DNA of 64,000 nt, from contig CALEJF010000042.1 in NCBI GenBank assembly GCA_937898625.1, forward strand, positions 1-64,000. Reading direction: 5' to 3'. This DNA is from an uncultured Clostridia bacterium (GTDB lineage: Bacteria; Bacillota; Clostridia; Oscillospirales; Acutalibacteraceae). The position numbers were made by a program, and so were the translations under genes. Shown piece after piece: positions 8,547-16,817 of this stretch. Numbering within the stretch: position 1 is the stretch's first letter; every line of letters starts with the position of its first letter. Below the pieces are notes generated by a model. The model did no database searches. It was not told the origin of the DNA and saw nothing but the letters and a program-made list of their open reading frames with translations.

Positions 8547-9710
8547 TCAGCCAAAATATTCTTGCATTAAACTGTCAAATAAGGTTTGTGCTTCGTCGAG
8601 TGCTTTCTGTACGACAAATTTTGATTTGTCGATTTGTTCAACAAAAGTTACAAATTCTTCCTGCAATTCAATTGGAGGACAAATAAACTTCACTGCTTTA
8701 ACCTCACTCATAGAAGGCATATTAGGAATACCACTGCCTCTACTAAAGCCAAACAATACTTCTTGAATTTCTCTACTTCTAAACTGATGAATGAAGAAGG
8801 TATTCTTCATAACAGTTTGATTTAATGACAACTTCAATAATGCTTGGTTTATAATTCCTTCTTTTGCTCCCTTTGGCACTTCAGCAATACGACCAAGTGT
8901 AACACCGGAACAACTTATTATCAAGTCTCCCGGAACGACCATAAACCCAATCATGTCTTCGTATTTTTCTTTGGTTATATAATACTTTTCATATTCAAAG
9001 TCATTATGAATAGCATGTCTTTGCTCATATACTAAATATCCAGTTTCTACAAAATCCTCTTTTTTTAATGCTCCGCCAAACGGACCTCTCTTTATTGAAT
9101 TTTTACCTTTGACAACAATCTCTGGTAAGGATTTCAACTCGAATCTCTCATCGTGTATACCACCAAACATCTCGACAAATCGGGCTTTAACTAACTCATC
9201 AAGTTGCTGAAGTTCTTCTTTTCTTCTCTCAATAATTCTTTCAGTTGCATTTAAAATCTCAATAATTTGATTCTGTTTTTCTTTATCCGGCAATTCCATT
9301 GAAATCGTTTTTAACTTGCCAAACTTCACACTTGTACGAGTACTACCTTGTACAAAAGACGCTATAGAATATTGAAAAACATCTGATTTAAAGAAATATT
9401 TTAAATATTCTGGAACAATTAAACTTGTATCAACAATCTCAAAAACAGGATACGCTGGACTTACAATTCCAATTTCAGCACATTCAAGCATATTAGGAAA
9501 GAACTCCCCTGTATCACTCATTGCTCTATATGTAAACTGTCCTTTTCTTATTATCTTGTATCCAGTATTATCTTTACTAGCAACCTGTTTGTTAAAATAA
9601 TCGCTTTGAAAATAAAGCCCTGATTTTGACGATGTTAATACAGGATATTGATTATTAACAGTCGTCTTTTCTGTTATCTCACGCAAAAATGTTTCTAATT
9701 TAACTCTCAT
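8547..9710 (-). CDS. hsdS: type I restriction-modification specificity subunit
   Basis: HsdS recognises the DNA target for both methylation and cleavage. About 387 residues hold two target-recognition domains. The first ends in the conserved helix IIEILNATERIIERRKEELQQLDELVKARF; the second ends with PPIELQEEFVTFVEQIDKSK...LFDSLMQEYFG. The ATG at 9710 suits the GTAGGGATGTTT leader better than the ATG two codons upstream. There is only one hsdS, and no inverted partial hsdS copies are nearby, so shuffling of specificity is not suggested. Confidence 0.93.
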   Translation of the reverse strand: MRVKLETFLREITEKTTVNNQYPVLTSSKSGLYFQSDYFNKQVASKDNTGYKIIRKGQFTYRAMSDTGEFFPNMLECAEIGIVSPAYPVFEIVDTSLIVPEYLKYFFKSDVFQYSIASFVQGSTRTSVKFGKLKTISMELPDKEKQNQIIEILNATERIIERRKEELQQLDELVKARFVEMFGGIHDERFELKSLPEIVVKGKNSIKRGPFGGALKKEDFVETGYLVYEQRHAIHNDFEYEKYYITKEKYEDMIGFMVVPGDLIISCSGVTLGRIAEVPKGAKEGIINQALLKLSLNQTVMKNTFFIHQFRSREIQEVLFGFSRGSGIPNMPSMSEVKAVKFICPPIELQEEFVTFVEQIDKSKFVVQKALDEAQTLFDSLMQEYFG

Positions 9711-9757
9711 AAACATCCCTACAAATCCGAATTTGTTTAACTAAAAACTTAAAAAAA

Positions 9758-11269
9758 TCAGTTTAATCCAAGCATTTTTTCAAGTTCATCCATCGCTGAC
9801 CCGATTTCAATTTCTAATTCACGGATATTTGCCATGATTTCTTCGGTACTTGGGTACTCAATCGGCACATATTCGGTTTTCTTATACTTATTGATTGAAA
9901 GGTCATAGTCATTTGACACGATTTCGTCTTTTCCGACAAAGAAAGATTTTTCTGTGCGTTCTCGTTTAGATTCTTCGTTCTTCTCAGAATGACAATTTTC
10001 AAATCTTGCGATGATATCAGGGATATCGTTATCGTCAATAGGTGTACGCTTATCATCAAGAGTGTGACCATCTGCCTGCATATCATAGAACCACACATCT
10101 TTTGTGCCTGACGGGTCTTTTTTGAACACAAGAACAGCAGTTGAAACACCTGCATAAGGTTTAAACACACCTGAAGGCATTGAAATTACAGCCTGCAAGC
10201 AATTGTTTTCAATAAGTTCTTTTCTGATTGACTTATGTGCATTTGATGAGCCGAAAAGGACACCATCGGGAACGATACAAGCACATCTGCCACCAATTTT
10301 AAGTGATTTTATAAAGAGCGCAAGGAACAAGAGTTCTGTTTTCTTTGTCTTGCAAAGGGCTAAAATATCCTTGCTGATATCTTCCTGGAAAACGCTACCT
10401 GTAAATGGTGGGTTTGCAAGAATAAGTGAATATTCATCACGGACAGTATTATCATCAGAAAGTGAATCCTGACGGTCAATATTTGGCTCTTCAACACCGT
10501 GAAGAAGCATATTCATAGCACCGATACGAAGCATTGTCGGGTCAGTATCAAAACCATTGAACATTGTTTTGTTATAATGCTCTACGACATCCTTACGCAT
10601 CAGTTCAGTTTCATAATTTTTACGAATATATTTCGCACTACATAAAAGGAAACCTGCACTACCCATTGCAGGGTCAAGAATTTTATCGTCAATATTAGGA
10701 CGGACAAGTTCAACCATCATATCAACAATATGACGGGGTGTTCTGAACTGACCTAAATCACCTGCACTTGACATTTTATTAAGGCAATATTCATAAACAT
10801 CACCCATAATGTCCTTATTACTCATATCAATTTCGTTAAGGGTATCAACACAGACTGCAAGCACCTTTGGTGTCGGAATAAGGAAAACAGCATCATTCAT
10901 AAAGCGAGAGAAAGCAGTATCTTTACCCTCACCATTAACTGATTTGATAAAAGGGAACACAAAATTTCTGACAGTATCAAACATTACATTCGGCTCTGAA
11001 TTATGGAACTTTTTCCAACGGAGTTCACTATACGCAATGCTTGTATTACCATCGTCAGGTGTGAATTCACCGTCCTTGAAAATCTTGCTCTTATATGCAA
11101 AACCAAGCGCAGCAGCACCGCCCTCTCTCTTGGTTTCGTTATCATCAAGAAGCTTCATAAACATAAGGTATGTAATCTGCTCAAGTACAGTTGTTGGTGA
11201 AGAAATACCTGCTGTCCAGATAGTATCCCAAATCTTATCAATTTTTGATTTTAATTCGCCTGTAATCAT
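9758..11269 (-). CDS. hsdM: type I restriction-modification methyltransferase subunit
   Basis: HsdM is the N6-adenine methyltransferase of the system. The 503 residues contain the N-terminal HsdM helical domain, the SAM-binding DPAMGSAGFL (about residue 200) and the catalytic NPPF (about residue 287). AGGGG lies before the ATG. Near the C-terminus, between ARFEN and TEKSFFV, the sequence reads CHSEKNEESKRER. This extra stretch matches a dispersed short repeat (see 9968-9994) and interrupts an otherwise conserved segment without breaking the frame. It is the first gene of the operon, with its own promoter at 11310-11339. Confidence 0.95.
   Translation of the reverse strand: MITGELKSKIDKIWDTIWTAGISSPTTVLEQITYLMFMKLLDDNETKREGGAAALGFAYKSKIFKDGEFTPDDGNTSIAYSELRWKKFHNSEPNVMFDTVRNFVFPFIKSVNGEGKDTAFSRFMNDAVFLIPTPKVLAVCVDTLNEIDMSNKDIMGDVYEYCLNKMSSAGDLGQFRTPRHIVDMMVELVRPNIDDKILDPAMGSAGFLLCSAKYIRKNYETELMRKDVVEHYNKTMFNGFDTDPTMLRIGAMNMLLHGVEEPNIDRQDSLSDDNTVRDEYSLILANPPFTGSVFQEDISKDILALCKTKKTELLFLALFIKSLKIGGRCACIVPDGVLFGSSNAHKSIRKELIENNCLQAVISMPSGVFKPYAGVSTAVLVFKKDPSGTKDVWFYDMQADGHTLDDKRTPIDDNDIPDIIARFENCHSEKNEESKRERTEKSFFVGKDEIVSNDYDLSINKYKKTEYVPIEYPSTEEIMANIRELEIEIGSAMDELEKMLGLN
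9968..9994 (-). repeat. short dispersed-type repeat inside hsdM
   Basis: AGATTCTTCGTTC followed by TTCTCAGAATGACA reads CHSEKNEES in the hsdM frame. It closely resembles a short repeat, encoding CHSERSEES when in frame, that I recall from many bacterial genomes. It falls in a variable linker of HsdM, so it is probably tolerated. Confidence 0.45.
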
Positions 11270-11309
11270 GTTAATTCCCCTAAACTAAAAATTACCTATA
11301 ATTAAATAT

Positions 11310-11339
11310 ATTTTACACCAAAAAGTCGTGTTGTGTCAA
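11310..11339 (-). promoter_or_regulatory. predicted promoter of the hsdM operon
   Basis: On the minus strand TTGACA (11334-11339) and TAAAAT (11310-11315) are separated by 18 bp, about 40 bp before the hsdM ATG. It lies about 130 bp from the Fic operators, so the two divergent transcripts are probably controlled separately. Confidence 0.6.
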
Positions 11340-11470
11340 ATAAAGTATTCGCTTTATAGGGAGTTTTTCCGGACAGAAATACCCTATTTAATATAAATCG
11401 TAAAATTACGACATTTTGTGACATTTTTCGTAATTTATAAGAAACACTAAATAGAAACAAACACGCATAT

Positions 11471-11554
11471 TTCCCTTATTTTGCATATAATATTAAGGGA
11501 ATATTTGCTTAAAAGGTTGACTTTTCCCTTATTTTACACTAGAATATAAGGGAA
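11471..11554. promoter_or_regulatory. paired palindromic operators before fic
   Basis: TTCCCTTA-N15-TAAGGGAA occurs at 11471-11501 and again, with identical spacing, at 11524-11554; a fifth half-site TAAGGGAA (11567-11574) overlaps the fic start codon. The second palindrome covers the fic -10 region. The pattern is that of an operator set, most likely for autoregulation by the winged-helix part of Fic. Confidence 0.75.
11517..11545 (+). promoter_or_regulatory. predicted fic promoter
   Basis: TTGACT (11517-11522), a 17-bp spacer and TAGAAT (11540-11545) lie 28 bp upstream of the ATG at 11574. They are interleaved with the TAAGGGAA/TTCCCTTA operators. Confidence 0.65.
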
Positions 11555-11573
11555 TAAGCAAGGAGGTAAGGGA

Positions 11574-12620
11574 ATGAGAACTTTTAATTACTCCAAAATT
11601 AAAGAGCAAAAATGGGATTCTGACATCCTTGGATTGATTGCTGCTATCTACAAAGAGGCTGGCAAACAAGAATTGTATCTCAAGCAACAGCCTGAAAAAC
11701 TTGAAAAGCTTGTTGAAATTGCAAAAATACAGAGTACCGAGGCTTCAAATGCCATTGAAGGCATCGTTACAACAAGCACTCGTGTTAAACAGTTGGTTGA
11801 AGAAAAGACTACTCCCAGAACTCGTGATGAGCAGGAAATCGCAGGTTATCGTGATGTGTTGAATGTGATTCATGAAAGCTTTGATGCGATTCCATTGACT
11901 CAGAATTACATTCTTCAGCTTCACAAAATATTATACAGCCATATGAACAACCCAATGGCAGGCAAAACCAAGAGTGTGCAGAATTATATAAGTGCCACAT
12001 ATCCTGATGGTCATAGTGTAACTTTATTCACTCCACTTTCACCTTTTGAAACACCTGAGGCACTTGATAAGATTTGTGAGGAATTTAACAGAGTTATCGG
12101 CAATATGGAAGTCGAGCCATTGATTGCTATTCCGATTTTCATTCACGATTTTCTTTGCATTCATCCTTTCAATGATGGTAACGGCAGAATGAGTCGTCTG
12201 CTCACAACATTACTCCTCTACAGAAGTGGTTTTTATGTTGGTAAGTACATTTCACTTGAGGCTAAAATAGCAAAAAATAAAGACCTTTACTATGATGCAC
12301 TCAGTCAGGCTCAAATTGGTTGGCACGAGGGAAATGAAGACAATATTCCTTTTATCAAATATCTTCTTGGAACAATTCTTGCTGCATACAAGGACTTTGA
12401 AGAACGATTCGAACTGATTGAAGAAAAACTCCCTGCAATTGAAATTGTTAGGAAAGCCACACAGATTAAAATCGGTCGTTTCAGCAAACAAGACATTCGT
12501 GAACTTTGCCCATCACTTAGTATAAGTGCTATTGAAGGTGCATTACGAAAGATGGTTGAATCCGGTGAATTAAAGCGTGAAGGTAATGGCAAAAACACTT
12601 GCTATTATCGATTAAAATAA
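11574..12620 (+). CDS. Fic-domain protein (AMP-transferase type) with C-terminal winged helix
   Basis: Fic enzymes transfer AMP or another nucleotide moiety to target proteins. The 348-residue protein has the catalytic HPFNDGNGRMSR at 197-208 with all active-site residues. Upstream it has a class II type autoinhibitory motif, SNAIEG (58-63), whose glutamate normally blocks ATP. The C-terminal 80 residues (FSKQDIRELCPSLSISAIEGALRKMVESGELKREG) look like a winged helix-turn-helix. AGGAGG lies before the ATG. It is divergent from hsdM and sits in the same inter-terminator block. The operators upstream suggest self-regulation. Fic genes commonly travel with type I R-M loci, but a functional link is unproven. 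Confidence 0.92.
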   Translation: MRTFNYSKIKEQKWDSDILGLIAAIYKEAGKQELYLKQQPEKLEKLVEIAKIQSTEASNAIEGIVTTSTRVKQLVEEKTTPRTRDEQEIAGYRDVLNVIHESFDAIPLTQNYILQLHKILYSHMNNPMAGKTKSVQNYISATYPDGHSVTLFTPLSPFETPEALDKICEEFNRVIGNMEVEPLIAIPIFIHDFLCIHPFNDGNGRMSRLLTTLLLYRSGFYVGKYISLEAKIAKNKDLYYDALSQAQIGWHEGNEDNIPFIKYLLGTILAAYKDFEERFELIEEKLPAIEIVRKATQIKIGRFSKQDIRELCPSLSISAIEGALRKMVESGELKREGNGKNTCYYRLK

Positions 12621-12643
12621 GGTTATAAATTTACACAAAAAGT

Positions 12644-12681
12644 GCCTATGAAGTTAGAAAGTCCAATCTAACCTCATAGGC
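12644..12681. terminator. terminator between fic and the VWA gene
   Basis: GCCTATGAAGTTAG pairs with CTAACCTCATAGGC between convergent genes; a T-run follows on the minus strand. The arms are nearly identical to those of the terminator at 3963-4002, so the R-M/Fic block is bracketed by two copies. Confidence 0.7.
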
Positions 12682-12719
12682 GTTATGCTTTTAGTCCAGT
12701 CAAATAATGAAAAACGGAC

Positions 12720-13370
12720 TTATCTCTTGTTACGATTTTTGAAGTCCTCGTCAATTTCTGCACTCCAGTCGTCTGCCATGCACTTACTTGCACGGACATT
12801 ACAAACTGCTTTTGAAACTGTTTCGTACAAAACTGATGTGCCTTGTGCATCGGCATTGTAGTTAACTGCACGATTACGGTCAATGCCATATCGTTTTGCA
12901 GTTTCAACTGCGTCGATATTCGCACCGATAAACAAGAATTCCCAACCGTATTTTTCCTTTTGTCTTTCAATCATCTGTTTAACCTTGTCAGATGAATAGT
13001 GATGACTTGCATTTTCCTGACCATCAGTTGTGATGATGAAAATTGTGTTTTCAGGGACATCTTCATTACGAGCGTATTTGTGGACATTACCGATGTGATG
13101 AATCGCACCACCAACAGCGTCAATGAGTGCTGTACAACCGCCAACAAAATAGTCATCCTCTGTCATTGGCTTGATTTCATCAAGGCTTACTCTGTCGTGG
13201 ATTACTCGACTCTCATCGTCGAAGAGTACAGTTGAAACGATGCATTCGCCATCCTGCTTTTTCTGCTTTTCAATCATTGAGTTAAAACCACCGATTGTGT
13301 CCCTTTCAAGACCACTCATTGAGCCACTTCTGTCTAAAATAAATACGAGTTCTGTTAGGTTTTTCTTCAT
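12720..13370 (-). CDS. von Willebrand factor A domain protein
   Basis: This is a 216-residue cytoplasmic single-domain VWA protein. The metal-ion-dependent adhesion site is intact: DRSGS (residues 13-17), the threonine in GGCTALIDA and TTDGQE. There is no signal peptide or membrane segment. The ATG at 13370 has GGAGG 8 nt upstream; the in-frame codons before it lack a site. VWA proteins of this size act as protein-binding scaffolds in stress systems with macrodomain or Ter-type partners. It closes a same-strand run with Nudix, macrodomain, YgjP and SGNH genes. Its partner is unknown. Confidence 0.88.
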   Translation of the reverse strand: MKKNLTELVFILDRSGSMSGLERDTIGGFNSMIEKQKKQDGECIVSTVLFDDESRVIHDRVSLDEIKPMTEDDYFVGGCTALIDAVGGAIHHIGNVHKYARNEDVPENTIFIITTDGQENASHHYSSDKVKQMIERQKEKYGWEFLFIGANIDAVETAKRYGIDRNRAVNYNADAQGTSVLYETVSKAVCNVRASKCMADDWSAEIDEDFKNRNKR

Positions 13371-13519
13371 AGTAAATTCCTCCAAAAAAATAATGTGATT
13401 GTGGGTTTCTTCAACCTTACAACCACATTATAACGAGTTATTTACTTGTAAAGGTCTCTTGACGGGAGACTTTTTATAGCAGAACATGTAAGTTTGTTTG
13501 ACTGTTTCTTAATTGCAAA

Positions 13520-14008
13520 CTAGAGTATAGTTATTTCATTTGTTATTTTAGAAAAATTAAAGTTTTTCTTTGCAATAAAAAATGCAGTTTTAATTTGTTT
13601 AGCTCCAACATCACCCCAATTTAATAATTCAGATGCTTTATAATAAGGAACCAAAACCCTATCATATGTTAGTCCCGTTGCTGGGTCTGGCTTCTTCTCT
13701 TCTATGCTTTCTATCAATGCAGTCATTCTTACCTGTGCATAAGGAGAAGAACCATCTTCTTCATCTACTAACTGATAGCCGACCATATATGGGTCATTTA
13801 TTTTAACATTAATTTCTTCAATCAATTCCCTTCTCAATGTGCCTTGGATACCATCATCCCCAACCTCAGGTTTTCCACCAGCAAGGGAATACTTATTGTC
13901 TTCTTTACGCAACAAAACTCTACCATCTTTTGTAAATATTATTCCATATACTTGTGTTATTTTGATATTGTTAGGAACATTTCCATCTACCCAATGAAAA
14001 ATTGCCAT
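13520..14008 (-). CDS. Nudix hydrolase
   Basis: Nudix enzymes cleave nucleoside diphosphates linked to another group. The 162-residue protein has a Nudix box GGKPEVGDDGIQGTLRRELI with REL.EE intact. There is one extra residue and Asp replaces the first Glu, so activity or specificity may be unusual. The ATG at 14008 follows AAAGGAG; an upstream in-frame start has no site. It lies 42 bp after the macrodomain gene on the same strand. That pairing suggests ADP-ribose-type substrates, an inference from context only. Confidence 0.85.
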   Translation of the reverse strand: MAIFHWVDGNVPNNIKITQVYGIIFTKDGRVLLRKEDNKYSLAGGKPEVGDDGIQGTLRRELIEEINVKINDPYMVGYQLVDEEDGSSPYAQVRMTALIESIEEKKPDPATGLTYDRVLVPYYKASELLNWGDVGAKQIKTAFFIAKKNFNFSKITNEITIL

Positions 14009-14050
14009 ATGATTTTCTCCTTTGTATATTTGCAATATTAATCTATACAA

Positions 14051-15085
14051 TTATACCCCCAACAGCTGTTGGTCGAATTGGTACAGTACTTCATTTACAT
14101 CAAAGATAGTTTTGTAGTTTCCTGTTTCGACGAAGTACCGGATAATTACATCGAATTTGTTGCAATTTGAAAGGCTGTATCCTGCTGTTTTGAGCAGATG
14201 TGTTGCTTCGTCAAGGTCAAGTTTAAGTCCAATTGCAAATGATATTGCAGTTAATTTACTTGGCTTGTAATCAGGACTACACTTGATTTTTGAGAAGGTC
14301 TTTTTATTCACATTTGAGAGTTTGTATGCCTCAACATCAGTGATGCCTTTCTTATCGATATAGTAGAAAAGTGTGTCCGCAAAGCCCTTGTCCATCTGTT
14401 TGAGCATATCTTCAAGTGTTGCTTCCTTGCTATAACATTCATCAATATCCATTGGAATTGATGCACAAGGCTTCGGTTGTCTTGCACGACCAAAAAATGG
14501 TTCTTTGCGTCTGTTCTCTATCAAAGGTACTGATTGAGAACTGCACACAAAATCGTTCTGTTCAACATATGTATCGTCGATATATGATGCCACATCACAG
14601 AACAGTTTTTCGCTGATTTCAAACGACTTTTTATCATACACCACAAGGTAAACGAGCATTTCATTCTCAAAAAGGAAATCGCTGATGACACTCGTTGCAA
14701 TCTTCAATACGGACTGTTTTGGGAATCCGTAAGTCCCCGATGCGATAAGTGGAAATGCAATGGTCTCGCAATTGTTCTCTTTTGCAAGTTTCAAGCACTC
14801 TTTGTAGCAGGACACAAGCATTTCCTCAGGGTTTGAGGATTCTTCCCAGACCGGTCCTACTGTATGTATAACATACTTGCAAGGCAATTTGAATGCAGGT
14901 GTGATTTTTGCTTTTCCTACATCGCACCCACCGAGTTTTTCGCAGTATTCCAATAATTCAGGGCCTGCTGCCTCGTGAATTGACATATCTGTCCCACCAC
15001 CCGGGTAGAGATGTCTGTTTGACGGATTAACAATGGCATCACATTCGATTTTAGTAATATCCTGACGAATAATTTTAAGTGGCAT
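14051..15085 (-). CDS. macrodomain (ADP-ribose-binding) protein with helical C-terminal domain
   Basis: Macrodomains bind or remove ADP-ribose or O-acetyl-ADP-ribose. Of 344 residues, about 1-170 form the macrodomain: DAIVNPSN, the GGGTDMSIHEAAG loop, YVIHTVGP and FPLIASGTYGFP. Residues about 230-340 are helical (MDKGFADTLFYYIDKKGITD, LSNVNKKTFSKIK, FAIGLKLDLDEATHLLKTAGY). They resemble the XRE-like helical domain attached to macrodomains in many Clostridia. AAGGAG precedes the ATG at 15085. The gene follows YgjP by 10 bp, so the two are translated from one transcript. Confidence 0.9.
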   Translation of the reverse strand: MPLKIIRQDITKIECDAIVNPSNRHLYPGGGTDMSIHEAAGPELLEYCEKLGGCDVGKAKITPAFKLPCKYVIHTVGPVWEESSNPEEMLVSCYKECLKLAKENNCETIAFPLIASGTYGFPKQSVLKIATSVISDFLFENEMLVYLVVYDKKSFEISEKLFCDVASYIDDTYVEQNDFVCSSQSVPLIENRRKEPFFGRARQPKPCASIPMDIDECYSKEATLEDMLKQMDKGFADTLFYYIDKKGITDVEAYKLSNVNKKTFSKIKCSPDYKPSKLTAISFAIGLKLDLDEATHLLKTAGYSLSNCNKFDVIIRYFVETGNYKTIFDVNEVLYQFDQQLLGV

Positions 15086-15095
15086 AGTTATCTCC

Positions 15096-15659
15096 TTATT
15101 TTGGTATGCGATTAAAGTACATTCCACCGTTTTGTTTTAGCCACAAGTGGCATTGTTTATAGTTTGGAAAGACCTTATCAATCTCTGCATAGAATCGTGC
15201 TGAATGGTTCATTTGCTTTCTATGGCACAACTCATGCACCACAATACTGTCAATAATTTCATCAGGTAACAACACCAAAAGACAGTTGAAATTAAGATTA
15301 GCTTTTGATGAGCAACTACCCCAACGGGTGTGCTGACATCTGATAGTGATTTTGTTGTAAGTTACGTCGATTTTCTTTGCATAAAATTCAACCCGTTTTG
15401 GAATATCGAGTTTTGCCTTTGCTGTGAATTGCTTGATTTCCTCTTGTGTATATGGTTTCAAGTCGTCCAAAACTTTCTGTCTTTCATTAAGCTTTGTGAG
15501 ATGTTTATCAATCCAAGATTTCTTTGACTCAATAAATTTAAGTATCTCTTTTTCTTTCATTCGAATAGGAGCACGAGCAATTATCTCGTTCGGTTTTAAC
15601 TCAATTGAAAGTGTTTTTCGGTTGCTACGGATGATTGTAATTTTGGTTTCAAGGCTCAT
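15096..15659 (-). CDS. YgjP/SprT-like (DUF45) zinc metallopeptidase
   Basis: This 187-residue protein belongs to the YgjP family of predicted cytoplasmic zinc peptidases. It has the family signature TRWGSCS (111-117) and the zinc motif HELCH (142-146) with His152 further on (MNHSARF). Function is poorly known in the family; members often sit beside type I R-M or stress genes. The start codon overlaps the end of the upstream SGNH hydrolase gene by 4 bp, indicating translational coupling. Confidence 0.9.
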   Translation of the reverse strand: MSLETKITIIRSNRKTLSIELKPNEIIARAPIRMKEKEILKFIESKKSWIDKHLTKLNERQKVLDDLKPYTQEEIKQFTAKAKLDIPKRVEFYAKKIDVTYNKITIRCQHTRWGSCSSKANLNFNCLLVLLPDEIIDSIVVHELCHRKQMNHSARFYAEIDKVFPNYKQCHLWLKQNGGMYFNRIPK

Positions 15660-16411
15660 TTGATTACCTCATACAATGTTTCTTGGAATTTTGGTAACCA
15701 CCAGTCTTTATACCCTGCTTTGGTGGGGTGGATGTGGTCTACGAGGTAGAGTTTTCGTTGTTCTTCGGTGATGCAATTTATTTCTGCATCGTTCCAGAAA
15801 TCGATAACAGTTATATCCCATTTCTTTTGAATTTCAAGAAGCAAATCCACCATTTTAGAATAGTCGTCGCTATCGTATTTTGCTTGAGTATAGAATACAA
15901 CAGGACAGTCCCAAGTGCTCTGTGCATATGCGATTATGTACTCAATTGCACCTGCGATAGTTTGGGTATCAAAATCGTTTATATCGTAACTTGTGCTGAT
16001 TTCACCGAGTGGCATTTCCTTTGTTGCATCGTTGGTGGAGAGTTGGCAAACGAAGGCATCAGCTTTGATATTCTTGTCGATAGTCTTCATTCGGGACACA
16101 TAGGAATTCTCTTTTATATCAACGAGAGTAGTGCCTGAAACAGCCTCTTTTATGGCAATAATTCCGTCGGTTTTTTCAAGGAAATCTGCAAAACTTACAC
16201 CAATTGAACCGTATCCGTGAGTGACGGAACTTCCAAGGAATATGACAGTTTTGTCTTTGATTGGACTGTTCTCAATGGTACTTGTGTTTTTGAGGGAATA
16301 CTCGCCATAATTACCACGATTGAAAAAGCCGAACATGTTGCTCACATATATCCCTGACACGAGAACTACAACCAATATAATTGAAATTACAATTTTGAGT
16401 TTTGTTTTCAT
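15656..16411 (-). CDS. membrane-anchored SGNH/GDSL-type hydrolase
   Basis: SGNH hydrolases are serine esterases or acetyl-hydrolases. The 251 residues begin with a lysine-rich start and a membrane anchor (IVISIILVVVLVSGIYVSNMF), so the catalytic domain is outside the cell. Block I is VIFLGSSVTHGYGS, the third block is STND, and the catalytic Asp/His are in DHIHPTKAGY. The ATG at 16411 follows a weak GGAG; the longer frame has no signal. It is the first gene of the run leading to YgjP, macrodomain and Nudix. An envelope enzyme in that set is unexpected. Confidence 0.82.
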   Translation of the reverse strand: MKTKLKIVISIILVVVLVSGIYVSNMFGFFNRGNYGEYSLKNTSTIENSPIKDKTVIFLGSSVTHGYGSIGVSFADFLEKTDGIIAIKEAVSGTTLVDIKENSYVSRMKTIDKNIKADAFVCQLSTNDATKEMPLGEISTSYDINDFDTQTIAGAIEYIIAYAQSTWDCPVVFYTQAKYDSDDYSKMVDLLLEIQKKWDITVIDFWNDAEINCITEEQRKLYLVDHIHPTKAGYKDWWLPKFQETLYEVIK

Positions 16412-16540
16412 CTGTACCACTCCAAAAGTGCTTAAACATTTTTTGTTATAAAACAATAATACCACGAAAGCACATAATTCTCAATGAAAAATTGATGTGT
16501 TTTTCTACAGTAGGTTTTAACTGTTACACATTAGGCTCTT

Positions 16541-16570
16541 CAGTTATTTAATGATTAGCACTAATCTAAC
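16541..16570. repeat. 30-bp direct repeat, left copy
   Basis: CAGTTATTTAATGATTAGCA followed by CTAATCTAAC matches 22231-22260 at 25 of 30 positions in the same orientation. It contains the palindrome GATTAG-CA-CTAATC. The two copies bracket the LRR / anti-sigma / sigma operon. Confidence 0.6.
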
Positions 16571-16613
16571 TATAGGTTAGATAGATTCTCTAAGCTATCA
16601 ACTTAATAACAAC

Positions 16614-16664
16614 AAAAAAAGCGTTGTAAAAAGGAGTAGAGATTTCCCAAATGCAACGCTTTTT
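16614..16664. terminator. terminator downstream of the LRR gene
   Basis: AAAAAAAGCGTTG and CAACGCTTTTT pair around a 27-nt loop; A/T runs on both sides allow action in either direction. It lies about 150 bp beyond the stop of the minus-strand LRR gene. Confidence 0.6.
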
Positions 16665-16817
16665 ACGTTATAAATTTTTTGATATGAAATCAAATATTAG
16701 GTTAAACATCACTTCATCTTAAGATACCGTAGATTGTAAATCCTTTAAGTTTTGAATAAAAAAGCAAAGTTAATAATTTTACACTTTCAACAATTGTTCT
16801 ATTTTATGAAGCATAGT

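Larger units (their letters stand above)
16412..16817. other. intergenic region with direct repeat and terminator
   Basis: This 406-bp stretch has no supported gene. It holds a 30-bp repeat (16541-16570), a nearby dyad CTAACTATAGGTTAG, and a long-stem terminator (16614-16664), and otherwise AT-rich sequence. Confidence 0.6.

Noticed and set aside
8547..9710. Phase-variable hsdS shuffling by the serine recombinase
   Set aside because: Only one hsdS and no inverted partial copy; the recombinase is at the other end and has its own att sites.
13386..13480. Dyads such as GTCTC...GAGAC with T-run as a small RNA terminator
   Set aside because: No promoter or gene upstream on the plus strand could be supported.
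12720..15085. Known Thoeris or Ter-type defence system
   Set aside because: There is no TIR, SLOG/SIR2 or TerD domain; only the VWA and macrodomain parts are similar in style.
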